Positions 50,204 through 62,060 are shown, numbered from the stretch's first letter. The stretch: 64,000 bases of DNA from Modestobacter lapidis (GCA_019779905.1 JABAKE010000001.1:434001-498000), one strand, 5' to 3'. Notes: a model not told the origin generated them from the sequence alone. Numbers and translations are program-made.

Positions 50204-52435
50204 CTACTCCGCCATCGTCACCACGGTGATCGAGGAGGGCGGCAGGTCGACGACGGCCCCCTCGGCGGCCTCGAGCGTCTCGCGGAACGGTGGGTCGTTC
50301 CTGGACGGCCTACCGCGCGAGTCCGTGCCCTGCGTCGGGTCCCACTGGTACTGCAGTCCCGAGTACTGGGCGACGTCGACCGATCCGGTGACGACCTCGC
50401 GTTCGGCACCCTCGAGAGTCTCCAGCCGCACGGAGGTCGACTGCTGGGGGTCCTTGTTGAACATCAGCACCGACAGGCGCCCGTCGGGACGTCGCAACGC
50501 GTAGGCAGTGACCGCCGGGTCGCCCTGGCCGGTTGCCGTGCTGGCCACCTCGGTCGCCAGGACCTCGTGTGTGCCGTCGCCGGGCTGGACCCAGACCGTG
50601 TTGACCAGGTGCGCCCCGTGGAAGGCAGCGACGGGGCGCGTCTCCCACTCGTCGTAGAACTGCCAGAGCATGAGGTTGCCCCAGGTGTCGCAGGGTCTGC
50701 CCTCGTCCTCCTGGAACACCCAGTTCGGCTCGAGCCCGTAGAAGTAGACGGTGTCGCCCCCCAGCTCCAGGAACTTCGCCGTCGTCTCGGTGTTCAGGAT
50801 GGCCCCGGCCAGCTCGACCTCCGGCTGCCCCGCGAACGCCGAGTAGCCGAGCTCGGTGATGACCGTCGGGATCTCCGGCGGCAGGCCCGCCTCCTCCTGC
50901 TTGCGCAGGATGTCCGCGAGCAGCCGGGGATTGTCCTGCAGCGGCTGGGCAGTGTCGGCGCAGACGTCGTCGAACGGGTACCACTCGAACGAGAAGAAGT
51001 TGAAGTCCGCCATCCGGTCGTGCTCGCGCAGGTGCGAGACGAATCGTCCGGTCCACGACTTGACGCCGTCCTCGTCCGGCCAGTGGATCCAGTCCGGCAG
51101 CGTGGTCTGGTAGCCGGGCCCGCCGAGCTGGATGTCCGGGTCCACCTCCTTCAGGGCGTCGGCCACCTGTCCGTAGAGCGCGGCGTAGTGCTCGGGCTGG
51201 GCCAGCTGCCCGTCCGGCTCCTCACCCATCTCGATCTGCTCGACCGGATAGTTGCGGCTGCGGACGTAGCGCAGCAGCGCGGCCGCGTCCTCCGGGACCC
51301 CGTAGAGCACCGGGACGGCGGCCAGGAGCGGTTTGCCGGACGTCAGCCCGCTCTCGAACACGCGGTCCAGGCTGGCGTGCTCGTAGTTGCCGTCGATGTC
51401 GCCGGCGCGGTGCCACGGATCCGTCGACGAGGTGTACGTGATGGTCTGCTCCTGGGAGGGCACGTGGACGACCTGGTCCTGGAACCCGCCGTTCGCCGTC
51501 TCACCGAGCGACACCTCGCGCACGGCGTAACCGAGCCGGTCCCGGATGTCCCGGGAATCCGCCGGGCCGGTTCCGGAAGCGCCCGTGAGCTGCACGCGTA
51601 CGTACTGCACCGAGACGGGCTCCGGGGCGAGGACGAACGTCTCCTCGCCCCCAGCGGCGGAGAACTCCGACGTGGGGAAGTCGAGCCATTGCCCGTCCGG
51701 GGCCGCGGGGTAGATGGCGCCGCCCTCGCCGACCCAGTACTGGACCTTGATCGCCTGCGCGTAGGGCTCGCCCCAGGACACCTTCAGGGTGTCCACCGGA
51801 ACGGGGCCGCGCGGATAGGCGAGCATCATCCACTGCGGGTACTCGGTGTCGCTCTCGCCCGTGAAGTGCGGATCGAGGTACGGGTTGGACTTCCAGAAGG
51901 TCGACTCGTCGCCGTCGGTGAGCCGGGAGTAGCCGTCGTTCTTCGCCTGGTCGATGGTGTGCCCGCGCCGTGGGAGGTCGTACCCGTAGCTGACCCCGTG
52001 ATCCTTGGTGGACGTGGAGCTCGAGACCCAGTACCCCTGCTCGTTCTGCGGATCGCTCCAGGTGCCCTCGGGGTTCCAGTGCCAGGCCTTCACGCCGAGC
52101 TCGGTCCGCAGCCGGAAGCTGAGCGGGCCGAACCCCGCGGACTCCATCAGGTCGATGTTCTCCGGCGTCCAGACGATGTCGATCTCGCCGGCCTCGAGAC
52201 CGTCGACCCCGGCGCCCAGCGCGTCGGTCCCGTCGAACTCGCTGACCGACCGGTCGCTGTTGATCGTGGCGACCATGTCGGAGTACGGCGGGGCGGCCGG
52301 TTCCCGCGCGGCGACGAGCGTGGAAACTCCGGTCACGGCCACGGCGATCGCCGCCAGCGCCGCCACGACCACCACCACGCGTCGCGTCGCCGGCCGCCGC
52401 CCGGCGGTCGACGTGCGCTCCTCCGGGGTCGGCAC
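50204..52435 (-). CDS. Membrane-anchored clan GH-A-like glycosidase with discoidin-type region
   Basis: A 743-residue protein with a basic N-terminus and a single TM helix at about 19-45 (VVVVVAALAAIAVAV), so the body should lie outside the cell. Residues 100-330 contain a TFWKSNPYLDPHFTGE stretch and a following beta-rich part like F5/8 type C (discoidin) carbohydrate-binding domains. The C-terminal half looks like a TIM barrel with candidate acid/base Glu in EIEMGEEPDG and nucleophile Glu in VITELGYSAF. The substrate and GH family are unknown. GGAGG stands nine bases before the GTG. Confidence 0.7.
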   Translation of the reverse strand: MPTPEERTSTAGRRPATRRVVVVVAALAAIAVAVTGVSTLVAAREPAAPPYSDMVATINSDRSVSEFDGTDALGAGVDGLEAGEIDIVWTPENIDLMESAGFGPLSFRLRTELGVKAWHWNPEGTWSDPQNEQGYWVSSSTSTKDHGVSYGYDLPRRGHTIDQAKNDGYSRLTDGDESTFWKSNPYLDPHFTGESDTEYPQWMMLAYPRGPVPVDTLKVSWGEPYAQAIKVQYWVGEGGAIYPAAPDGQWLDFPTSEFSAAGGEETFVLAPEPVSVQYVRVQLTGASGTGPADSRDIRDRLGYAVREVSLGETANGGFQDQVVHVPSQEQTITYTSSTDPWHRAGDIDGNYEHASLDRVFESGLTSGKPLLAAVPVLYGVPEDAAALLRYVRSRNYPVEQIEMGEEPDGQLAQPEHYAALYGQVADALKEVDPDIQLGGPGYQTTLPDWIHWPDEDGVKSWTGRFVSHLREHDRMADFNFFSFEWYPFDDVCADTAQPLQDNPRLLADILRKQEEAGLPPEIPTVITELGYSAFAGQPEVELAGAILNTETTAKFLELGGDTVYFYGLEPNWVFQEDEGRPCDTWGNLMLWQFYDEWETRPVAAFHGAHLVNTVWVQPGDGTHEVLATEVASTATGQGDPAVTAYALRRPDGRLSVLMFNKDPQQSTSVRLETLEGAEREVVTGSVDVAQYSGLQYQWDPTQGTDSRGRPSRNDPPFRETLEAAEGAVVDLPPSSITVVTMAE

Positions 52436-52663
52436 TAGATTCGTCCTCCGTCGGCGGTGAGGCGTGCCGGCTCTCCATGCGCCTCGGGCTGCTGCTGTGC
52501 GGTGGGCGTAGTCACGACATCCCCGTATCGACTCTCACGTCTCTGGACCCGGCCATGGCTGTGCCCGGACGCCTCGAAGGCGTCCGGGCAGCCTAGATCG
52601 CGCTGGCCGGTGTCGGAGCACCTCCGGGAGCGCCGGCACCCGGACGGGGTACGGACGACGGGC

Positions 52664-52669
52664 TAGGTT
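52664..52669 (+). promoter_or_regulatory. -10 box of a leaderless promoter (kynA)
   Basis: TAGGTT ends seven bases before the GTG of kynA, with no Shine-Dalgarno sequence. It suggests that the tryptophan dioxygenase message starts at its start codon. Confidence 0.5.
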
Positions 52670-52676
52670 CGCAGGC

Positions 52677-53546
52677 GTGGCGCCACCCGAGCAGGAGCCC
52701 GACAGGGCGGTCCGGCCGATCGAGAACTCGATGGTCACCGACCTGAGCGGCACCATGAGCTACGGCGACTACCTCGACCTGGACCGGCTGCTCGCGGCGC
52801 AGCATCCCCGCAGCAGCCCGGAGCACCACGACGAGCTGCTGTTCATCGTCCAGCACCAGACGAGCGAGCTGTGGCTCAAGCTGATGCTGCACGAGCTGCG
52901 CGGCGCCCGCCGGTCCCTCGGTGCCGACGGGCTGGCTCCGGCGCTGAAGTGTCTGGCCCGGGTCAAGAACATCCAGCGGACGCTGACCGAGCAGTGGTCG
53001 GTGCTGGCCACGCTGACCCCGCGGGAGTACGCCGAGTTCCGCGGGTCGCTGGGCAGCGCATCGGGCTTCCAGTCCGCCCAGTACCGGGCCGTGGAGTTCA
53101 TCCTCGGCAACAAGGACGCCGCCGTGCTGACGATGTTCGAGCACGAGTGCGACGCCGCCAGGGTGCTGGGGGAGCTCCTGGAGTCCCCGACCCTGTACGA
53201 CGAGTTCCTGCGGTTCCTGGCGCGTCGGGGCCTGGATGTCCCCGCCGGCGTCCTCGAGCGGGACGTGCGGGAGCCCTGGACGTTCCAGCCGGCGCTGGTG
53301 CCGGTGTTCCGGCAGGTCTACGAGTCCACCGACACGCCGTGGGCGATCTACGAGGCCTGCGAGAGCCTCGTGGACCTGGAGGACAACTTCCAGCTGTGGC
53401 GGTTCCGCCACCTGCTGACCGTGCGCCGCACCATCGGGGTCAAGACCGGCACGGGTGGATCGTCCGGGGTGGGCTTCCTGCAGCGGGCGCTGGGCCTCAC
53501 GTTCTTCCCGGAGCTGTACGCGGTGCGGACGGAGATCGGGGCCTGA
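52677..53546 (+). CDS. kynA: Tryptophan 2,3-dioxygenase
   Basis: This heme enzyme opens the indole ring of L-tryptophan to N-formylkynurenine. The 289-residue protein has the substrate-pocket stretch ELLFIVQHQTSELWLKLMLHEL with the active-site His60, SGFQSAQYRAVEF, and the C-terminal heme-ligand segment LWRFRHLLTVRRTIGVKTGTGGSSGV. Kynurenine formamidase and kynureninase are not nearby, so it stands alone. Leaderless GTG start. Confidence 0.96.
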   Translation: MAPPEQEPDRAVRPIENSMVTDLSGTMSYGDYLDLDRLLAAQHPRSSPEHHDELLFIVQHQTSELWLKLMLHELRGARRSLGADGLAPALKCLARVKNIQRTLTEQWSVLATLTPREYAEFRGSLGSASGFQSAQYRAVEFILGNKDAAVLTMFEHECDAARVLGELLESPTLYDEFLRFLARRGLDVPAGVLERDVREPWTFQPALVPVFRQVYESTDTPWAIYEACESLVDLEDNFQLWRFRHLLTVRRTIGVKTGTGGSSGVGFLQRALGLTFFPELYAVRTEIGA

Positions 53547-53603
53547 GCAGCCCCTCGCCGGCGTTCCGGCGTCGGCGCTCCGGCCCGGCGGGCATGCTCC
53601 GGT

Positions 53604-53638
53604 CCGTGGCACCTGGGCCCACGGATCAGAGATCCGTG
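53604..53638. terminator. Bidirectional terminator between kynA and mimR
   Basis: Two nested hairpins occur: CCGTGG to CCACGG (53604-53624 region) and CACGGATC to GATCCGTG around AGA (53620-53638). The second covers the mimR stop codon. They lie between convergent genes. Confidence 0.6.
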
Positions 53639-55488
53639 ATGCCGTAGTCCCGGATCTTCCGGTAGATCGACGAGCGGGACATCCCCAGTTCCGCGCTGGC
53701 CAGCGGCTTGCTGCCCGCGTGCGCGGCCAGGCTCCGGACGATGGCGTCCCGCTCGAGCGACTCCAGGGGGCTCAGCCGGCGGCGCACCGCCGACCGGGTC
53801 TCCGGTGGTAGGTCGGCCGCGGTGACCAGCCCGGTCCGGCGGCGGGCCACCACCTCGGCGAGCACCTTGCGCAGCTGGGTCACGTTGCCCGGCCAGGTCG
53901 CCCGGCTCAGCTGCTGCAGGGCGCCGAAGTCGAACGTCAGCCGGTGGTCGCGGGACAGCTGCTCCAGCAGCGCCGTCACCAACTCGGGGACGTCGTCGCT
54001 GTGGTGCCGCAGCGAGGGCACCTCGAGGGTGTGCGGGAAGTGCGGCAGCAGGCAGCCGGCCAGCTCCGTGGGCTGCTCGCCGTCGCCGACGGTCAGCGCC
54101 ACCCACACCGACCCGCGCTGCCCGGCGTCGTCGGCGTGCTGCTGCAGCACCTCGCCGAGGGCGTGCAGCGCGTCCGGTGGCATCCGGTCGGCGTGCGTGA
54201 CGGCCAGCGTCCCGAGGTCCCGGCCGAGCTCGTCGGCGACCACGTCGAGGAAGGCGTCGACGCGGTCGGGGTCCGCGCCGACCTGGGCGCCGTCGAGGGC
54301 CCGGAAGTGCCCGGCGGGCTCGGCGTGCTGTTGCACGGCGGCCAGCAGGGTGCGTTTCCCGGTGCCGGCCTCCCCGCGCAGCACCAGCCACTCGCCGGCC
54401 CGGCGGCACTCCAGGGTCGCCGAGACGCAGCGCTGCCAGGCTGCGCTCGACCCGACGATCCCGCGCAGTCGCGGCTCCGACCGTGGGCGGCTCACGGACT
54501 GTCCCCGGACGGCGCCGGCCGGGCCGGTCTGCGGTCCGGCGGACGGGCGCGGGTGAGCGGCGAGCGAGACCACGAAGATGCCGCCGGCCACTTCCCGGCG
54601 CCCGGCGATCGGCCGGTAGCTCATCCGGGCGCTGACCCCCGACGGCAGCCCGGCGACGACCGTCCCGGCGAGAGTGGTGCCCAGCATGTCCGTGGCCCGC
54701 TCGACCAGAGCGCTCTGATCGGCTGCGGACAGCGAACGGCGGGCGGCGCCGTTGAGCATGACGACGTTGCGGTCCAGGGCGAGCACGATGCCCGGGCTGT
54801 GCCGGCAGGCGTGCAGGTACTCGCGGAACAGGGTCAGGTCGGCCTGACCCAGCCGGCCCAGCATGCCCTTCTCGATCCGCTCGACGGTGGAGGTGGCCAG
54901 GGCGAGCATCAGCCCGCTCGATCCGTCGGACCACGAGGTGAGGTCCAGGGCACCCACCAGCTCGCCGCTCACCGGGTGGTGGATCGGCGCTCCCGCGCAG
55001 GACAGCCGCTCGAGGTGATCGGCGTAGTGCTCGAAGCCGTCGACCCAGGTGGGCCGGCGTTCGGCCAGCGCGGTCCCGATGCCGTTGGTGCCCACGGCCG
55101 ACTCGGCGTAGCTGAAGCCGGGGGCCAGGGCCACCGCGTCCAGGTAGCGGCCGATCGCGGCGTCGTTGTCCGCCCGCCGCAGCACCGTCCCGGCGGCGTC
55201 GGTGAGCAGCACGCTGACCGGCTCGTCGGCCAGCTGCTCGCCCAGTTGCCTCAGCACCGGCCCTGCGGCAGCGAGCAGCGGGTCCTCGCGATCCCAGACC
55301 CGCACCTGCTGTGCCGGCAGGCGGTCGGCGGCCACCTCCAGCGACTGGCTCCGCCGCCAGGACGCCAGGATCGTCTCCCGCACCGCGCCTCCGGCGACCT
55401 CGTCGGCGGACAGGAACCGTGACCGTGCCTCGGCCAGCCGGCGCTGCTGCTGCGCCGGCCGCCTTCCCGCTCGTGAACCAACCCTCAT
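53626..55488 (-). CDS. mimR: GAF-AAA-Fis regulator of the diiron monooxygenase (MimR/AcoR type)
   Basis: A 620-residue regulator resembling AcoR and the mycobacterial MimR that activates the mimABCD operon. The GAF sensor domain (about 70-220) has YAESAVGTNGIGTALAERRPTWV and HHPVSGELVGALDLTSW. The AAA domain (about 370-560) has a P-loop GEAGTGKRTLLAAV but a degenerate Walker B (LAVTHAD) and no GAFTGA loop for contacting sigma-54, a factor actinobacteria lack. The Fis-type helix-turn-helix is at the end: SAELGMSRSSIYRKIRDYGI. It is divergent from mimA. The ATG at 55488 is chosen; upstream in-frame sequence is low complexity. Confidence 0.85.
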   Translation of the reverse strand: MRVGSRAGRRPAQQQRRLAEARSRFLSADEVAGGAVRETILASWRRSQSLEVAADRLPAQQVRVWDREDPLLAAAGPVLRQLGEQLADEPVSVLLTDAAGTVLRRADNDAAIGRYLDAVALAPGFSYAESAVGTNGIGTALAERRPTWVDGFEHYADHLERLSCAGAPIHHPVSGELVGALDLTSWSDGSSGLMLALATSTVERIEKGMLGRLGQADLTLFREYLHACRHSPGIVLALDRNVVMLNGAARRSLSAADQSALVERATDMLGTTLAGTVVAGLPSGVSARMSYRPIAGRREVAGGIFVVSLAAHPRPSAGPQTGPAGAVRGQSVSRPRSEPRLRGIVGSSAAWQRCVSATLECRRAGEWLVLRGEAGTGKRTLLAAVQQHAEPAGHFRALDGAQVGADPDRVDAFLDVVADELGRDLGTLAVTHADRMPPDALHALGEVLQQHADDAGQRGSVWVALTVGDGEQPTELAGCLLPHFPHTLEVPSLRHHSDDVPELVTALLEQLSRDHRLTFDFGALQQLSRATWPGNVTQLRKVLAEVVARRRTGLVTAADLPPETRSAVRRRLSPLESLERDAIVRSLAAHAGSKPLASAELGMSRSSIYRKIRDYGITDL

Positions 55489-55524
55489 GTCGGAGGCGCT
55501 CCGTCGTCGTCGACCTGCTGTCGG

Positions 55525-55565
55525 CCAGCAGTGGTGGCCCGGATCGACGGGGGCACCACTGCTGG
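55525..55565. promoter_or_regulatory. 12+12 inverted repeat between mimR and mimA
   Basis: CCAGCAGTGGTG (55525-55536) and CACCACTGCTGG (55554-55565) are exact reverse complements separated by 17 bases. Arm length and spacing suit a dimeric regulator site and lie between divergent promoters, nearer mimR. Confidence 0.5.
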
Positions 55566-55636
55566 TTGTGTGTCCTAGATCACCCGGCACGGACGCTAGT
55601 CCGCGGCGCAACCCCCGTGGGGCGCCCGGACGGTTC

Positions 55637-55651
55637 GTCCCAAATTGGGAC
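55637..55651. promoter_or_regulatory. GTCCCAA-A-TTGGGAC operator candidate upstream of mimA
   Basis: A perfect 7+1+7 inverted repeat, 162 bases before the mimA start codon. The TGTCCC/GGGACA style matches sites I associate with AcoR-like regulators, and a second weaker pair GACAC (55649-55653) to GTGTC (55661-55665) overlaps it. Likely the activation site for MimR; no consensus -10/-35 pair can be fixed in this 324-bp region. Confidence 0.5.
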
Positions 55652-55812
55652 ACGTGGCAGGTGTCGCAGGCGGTCTAGTCCGGGTCACGACGAAGCAGGC
55701 CGGTTTCCCGACGGCCCCGGACCCCCGGGACGGACCTGGTCTGCAGGCGGTCACCGACCGCCCTCGTCACCGCCCGCGTCTTCCGACCCGGGCCCGGACC
55801 TCGGAGGCGTCC

Positions 55813-57468
55813 TTGAGCAGGCAGAGTCTCAGCAAAGCCCACAAGAAGATCACCGAGCTCTCGTGGGAGCCGACGTTCGCCACTCCGGCGACCCGATTCG
55901 GCACCGACTACAACTTCGACAAGGCGCCGAAGAAGGACCCCCTCAAGCAGATCCTGCGCTCCTACTTCCCGATGGAGGAGGAGAAGGACAACCGCGTCTT
56001 CGGGGCCATGGACGGCGCCATCCGCGGGAACATGTTCCGGCAGGTGCAGGAACGCTGGATGGAGTGGCAGAAGCTCTTCCTGTCCATCATCCCGTTCCCG
56101 GAGATTTCGGCGGCCCGGGCGATGCCGATGGCCATCGACGCGGTGCCCAACCCGGAGATCCACAACGGGCTGGCGGTCCAGATGATCGACGAGGTCCGGC
56201 ACTCGACGATCCAGATGAACCTCAAGCGCCTGTACATGAACCACTACATCGACCCGGCCGGCTTCGACATGAGCGAGAAGGCCTTCGCCAACAACTACGC
56301 CGGCACGATCGGGCGCCAGTTCGGCGAGGGGTTCATCACCGGTGACGCGATCACCGCGGCGAACATCTACCTGACCGTCGTGGCCGAGACCGCGTTCACC
56401 AACACGCTGTTCGTCGCCATGCCCTCGGAGGCCGCGGCCAACGGGGACTACCTGCTCCCGACGGTGTTCCACTCCGTGCAGTCCGACGAGTCCCGGCACA
56501 TCTCCAACGGCTACTCGATCCTGCTGATGGCCCTGGCCGACGAGGACAACCGGGTGCTGCTGGAGCGGGACCTGCGCTACGCCTGGTGGAACAACCACTG
56601 CGTGGTCGACGCCGCGATCGGCACGTTCATCGAGTACGGCACCAAGGACCGCCGCAAGGACCGGGACAGCTACGCGGAGATGTGGCGGCGGTGGATCTAC
56701 GACGACTACTACCGCAGCTACCTGATCCCGCTGGAGAAGTACGGCCTGAAGATCCCGCACGACCTCGTCGAGGAGGCCTGGAACAGGATCTGGAACAAGG
56801 GCTACGTGCACGAGGTGGCGCAGTTCTTCGCCACCGGGTGGCCGGTGAACTACTGGCGGATCGACCCGATGACCGACGAGGACTTCGACTGGTTCGAGTA
56901 CAAGTACCCGGGTTGGTACAACAAGTACGGCAAGTGGTGGGAGAACTACAACCGCCTCAAGCACCCGGGCCGGAACAAGCCGATCGCCTTCGAGGACGTC
57001 GACTACCAGTACCCGCACCGATGCTGGACCTGCATGGTGCCCTGCCTCATCCGTGAGGACATGGTGACCGAGAAGGTCGACGGGACCTGGAAGACCTACT
57101 GCTCCGAGACCTGCGCCTGGACCGACATCAAGGCGTTCCGGCCGGAGTACGAGGGGCGCCCCACCCCGAACATGGGCCGGCTCACCGGCCACCGGGAGTG
57201 GGAGACGCTGCACCACGACAAGGACCTGGCCCAGGTGATCCTCGACCTCGGCTACGTCCGCGACGACGGGAAGACTCTGATCCCGCAGCCGCACCTGGAC
57301 CTGGACGACCCCAAGAAGCTGTGGACGCTCGACGACGTCCGCGGCATCAACTTCCAGAGCCCCAACGTGCTGCTCAACGAGATGAGCGACGCCGACCGGG
57401 AGGCCGCGGTCGCGGCCTACACCGCCGGCGGCCCCGCCGGGCGCCCGGCGCCTGCTCCGGCCGCCTGA
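55813..57468 (+). CDS. mimA: Soluble diiron monooxygenase hydroxylase alpha subunit (propane/phenol type)
   Basis: This is the catalytic subunit of a mim/prm-type diiron monooxygenase that in Mycobacterium and Rhodococcus/Gordonia oxidises propane, acetone or phenol. In the 551 residues, the diiron ligands are placed as E97, E127-x-x-H130 (DEVRH), E192 and E226-x-x-H229 (DESRH). The C-terminal [12 protein letters not shown] and YCSETC cysteine pairs are typical of this subgroup. The TTG at 55813 is chosen because GGAGG stands five bases before it and it gives the [12 protein letters not shown] start. A 15-bp hairpin lies between it and mimB. Confidence 0.95.
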   Translation: MSRQSLSKAHKKITELSWEPTFATPATRFGTDYNFDKAPKKDPLKQILRSYFPMEEEKDNRVFGAMDGAIRGNMFRQVQERWMEWQKLFLSIIPFPEISAARAMPMAIDAVPNPEIHNGLAVQMIDEVRHSTIQMNLKRLYMNHYIDPAGFDMSEKAFANNYAGTIGRQFGEGFITGDAITAANIYLTVVAETAFTNTLFVAMPSEAAANGDYLLPTVFHSVQSDESRHISNGYSILLMALADEDNRVLLERDLRYAWWNNHCVVDAAIGTFIEYGTKDRRKDRDSYAEMWRRWIYDDYYRSYLIPLEKYGLKIPHDLVEEAWNRIWNKGYVHEVAQFFATGWPVNYWRIDPMTDEDFDWFEYKYPGWYNKYGKWWENYNRLKHPGRNKPIAFEDVDYQYPHRCWTCMVPCLIREDMVTEKVDGTWKTYCSETCAWTDIKAFRPEYEGRPTPNMGRLTGHREWETLHHDKDLAQVILDLGYVRDDGKTLIPQPHLDLDDPKKLWTLDDVRGINFQSPNVLLNEMSDADREAAVAAYTAGGPAGRPAPAPAA

Positions 57469-57490
57469 CGCACGGCGCCACCCGCGGACC

Positions 57491-57536
57491 GGATCGCGGC
57501 GGCAGGGGTCCTCAGCTACCTCTGCCGCCGCGATCC
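57491..57536 (+). other. 15-bp perfect hairpin between mimA and mimB
   Basis: GGATCGCGGCGGCAG (57491-57505) pairs exactly with CTGCCGCCGCGATCC (57522-57536) around a 16-base loop. It starts 22 bases after the mimA stop and has no T-run. It may protect the 3' end of the mimA message or reduce readthrough to mimB, so the hydroxylase exceeds the reductase. Confidence 0.75.
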
Positions 57537-57595
57537 CTCCCACCGCTGTTCCCACCGTGCCCTTCCCACCCCACCTGTCAGGACGGGAGCCAGCC

Positions 57596-58666
57596 ATGGG
57601 CGAGACGCCCAAGAAGCACCGGGTGCAGTTCGAACCGGTCGACCTGGAGATGGAGGTCACCGAGGACGAGACGGTCCTCGACGCGGCCTTCCGGCAGGGG
57701 ATCATGCTCATGCACGGGTGCCGGGAGGGGCAGTGCTCGGCCTGCAAGTCCTTCCTGCTCGACGGCGACGTCGAGATGGACCGCTACTCCACCTTCGCGC
57801 TGCCGGACTTCGAGTCCGACGAGGGCTACGTGCTGCTGTGCAAGACGCGGGCCTACAGCGACCTCACCGTCGAGCTGATCAACTTCGACGAGGAGGCGCT
57901 GCGCAACGCGGTGCCGATCCAGACGCTGACCGCCACCGTCGTCGAGCTGGACGAACTCACCCACGACATCGTGTCGCTGGCGGTGCGGCCGGACGCCCCG
58001 TTCGAGTTCAAGCCCGGGCAGTACGCCGACCTGACCATCCCCGGAACCACGGAGCACCGCTCCTTCTCGATGGCCACGTTGCCCGACCAGTCCGCCGATC
58101 GGGTGCAGTTCATCATCAAGAAGTACCCGGGCGGGCACTTCTCCGGGCTGCTCGACGGCGTCCTCCAGGTCGGGCACAGCCTGCAGCTGATCGGCCCGTA
58201 CGGCTCCTTCACCCTCCGCGAGAAGTCCGACCGCAAGATCGTGTGCATCGGCGGCGGCGCCGGGATGGCGCCGATCCTGTCCCTGCTGCGGCAGCTGGCG
58301 GCCCAGGAGAGCCAGCGGGAGATCGTCTTCTACTACGGCGCCCGCACCGCCCGGGACCTCTTCCACTTCGAGGAGCTGGCCGGCCTGTCCGCGCGGCTGC
58401 CGCACTTCACGTTCGTCCCGGCGCTGTCGGATCCGAGCGCGGCGGAGGACGCCTCCGTCGAGGAGCTCGCCGCCCGCGGGCAGACGTCCGAGCTGGGGCT
58501 GATCACCGACGTGGTGGACCGGCGGGAGGGCGATCTCGCCGACAGCGACTGCTACCTGTGCGGGCCGCCGCCGATGGTCGACGCGGCCCTCGCGCTGCTG
58601 GACCGCCGCAGCGTTCCGCAGGAGCAGGTCTTCTACGACAAGTTCACCACCTCCACGGCGAGCTGA
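57596..58666 (+). CDS. mimB: Diiron monooxygenase NADH reductase
   Basis: This subunit moves electrons from NADH to the hydroxylase. The 356 residues comprise an N-terminal plant-type [2Fe-2S] ferredoxin domain with Cys42, Cys47, Cys50 and Cys82 (CREGQCSAC and LLCKTRA), then an FAD domain (HRSFSMATLP) and an NAD domain (IGGGAGMAPILSLL and CYLCGPPPMVDAAL). The ATG at 57596 has GACGGGAG upstream and is favoured over an earlier GTG. Confidence 0.93.
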   Translation: MGETPKKHRVQFEPVDLEMEVTEDETVLDAAFRQGIMLMHGCREGQCSACKSFLLDGDVEMDRYSTFALPDFESDEGYVLLCKTRAYSDLTVELINFDEEALRNAVPIQTLTATVVELDELTHDIVSLAVRPDAPFEFKPGQYADLTIPGTTEHRSFSMATLPDQSADRVQFIIKKYPGGHFSGLLDGVLQVGHSLQLIGPYGSFTLREKSDRKIVCIGGGAGMAPILSLLRQLAAQESQREIVFYYGARTARDLFHFEELAGLSARLPHFTFVPALSDPSAAEDASVEELAARGQTSELGLITDVVDRREGDLADSDCYLCGPPPMVDAALALLDRRSVPQEQVFYDKFTTSTAS

Positions 58667-58681
58667 CCTGCCGTGCCCCGT

Positions 58682-58725
58682 CCGACGGCGCTGCCCGTCG
58701 GCCTCCGCCGCTGGACCCTCCAGCG
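58682..58725 (+). other. Two hairpins between mimB and mimC
   Basis: CCGACGG to CCGTCGG with loop CGCTGC (58682-58701), then CGCTGGA to TCCAGCG with loop CCC (58709-58725). Both lie in the 92-bp gap before mimC. The CGCTGC loop is the same as in the hairpin before the chaperonin gene. Confidence 0.6.
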
Positions 58726-58758
58726 CCGCCCCTCCCACCGATGAGAGAGAGAAGCCTG

Positions 58759-59885
58759 ATGACAGCCACGGCAGAGCCGACCACCTCCAGCGCACCCCCG
58801 GAGAACGTCCGCAGCTTCCCGAAGCCGGCCTTCACCGACGCCGAGGCCGGCGCCAAGACCTTTCCCAGCTCGACCAGCCGGTCCTACAACTACTTCACGC
58901 CGGCCAAGAAGCGGGCGACGACGTACGAGGACGTCACCTTCGACGTCCAGCCGGACCCCGCCCGGCACCTCACCCAGGGCTGGATCTACGGCTTCGCCAA
59001 CGGCCCCGGCGGCTACCCGCAGGACTGGACGGTGCTCAGGTCGAGCGACTGGCACCAGTTCCGGGACCCCAACGAGGAGTGGGAACAGACGATCTACCGG
59101 AACAACGCCAACATCGTCCGGCAGACCCAGCAGAACCTGGAGAACGCCAAGGCCGCCCGGGCCTACGACTCGTGGACCCGCGGATGGACGACGTTCGTCG
59201 AGCGGGACCTGGGTGCGTGGATGCACTGCGAGAACGGCCTGGGAATGCACGTGTTCACCGCAGCCCAGCGCTCGGCGCCGACCAACATGATCAACAACGC
59301 GATGTGCGTGAACGCCGCGCACAAGCTGCGCTTCGCCCAGGACCTGGCGCTGTTCAACCTGGACATCTCCGAGAGCGGCCTGCCCTTCGACGGCTCGGTG
59401 CACAAGGCCGTCTGGCACGAGGACCCGGTCTGGCAGGGCGTGCGCGAGAACGCCGAACGGCTCACCGCGATCGGCGACTGGGCGCAGGCGCTGTTCGCCA
59501 CCAACGTGGTCTTCGAGTCGCTCGTCGGGGTGCTGTTCCGCAGCCATCTGGTCATGCAGGTCGCCGCCCGCAACGGCGACTACATCACCCCGACCATCGT
59601 CGGCTCCGGTGAGCACGACTACTCCCGGGACCTCGCGTACACCCGGGTGCTCTTCAGCATGCTCGCCCGCGACGAGGAGCACGGCGAGGCCAACCGGGAG
59701 GTGCTGCAGGGCTGGCTGGCCGAGTGGGTGCCGGTCAGCCTGCACGCCGCCCACCAGCTGCAGCCGATCTGGAGCCACCCCGGGGAGCGGGTCGTGCCGT
59801 TCGCCGAGTCCCTGGCGGCCGCCACCGCCGACCTCACCAACCTGCTGACCGAACTCGACCTCGACGTCCCGAAGGAGCTCTCCGA

Positions 59886-59889
<4 letters not shown>
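58759..59889 (+). CDS. mimC: Diiron monooxygenase hydroxylase beta subunit
   Basis: The beta subunit packs against MimA to form the hydroxylase. The 376-residue protein belongs to the same ferritin-like fold without metal, with [28 protein letters not shown] near the start and [16 protein letters not shown] and [16 protein letters not shown] later. The ATG at 58759 is chosen because AGAGAGAGAAG lies before it; an ATG at 58741 would add six residues. Its stop overlaps the ATG of mimD. Confidence 0.93.
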
Positions 59890-62017
<2,128 letters not shown>

Positions 62018-62060
62018 CCGTGGCCGGCCACGAGCACCGACCGGTGCGGCAGGTGGACCG

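Noticed and set aside
55640-55670. A TGGCAG...CGCA sequence resembling a sigma-54 -24/-12 promoter before mimA.
   Set aside because: The GG and GC elements are only 8 bases apart rather than 10, and actinobacteria lack rpoN; the adjacent regulator also lacks GAFTGA.
55645-55812. A longer mimA reading frame starting at TTG 55645.
   Set aside because: It overlaps the operator region, has no ribosome binding site, and the extra 56 residues are low-complexity; TTG 55813 has GGAGG at the right distance and the family N-terminus.
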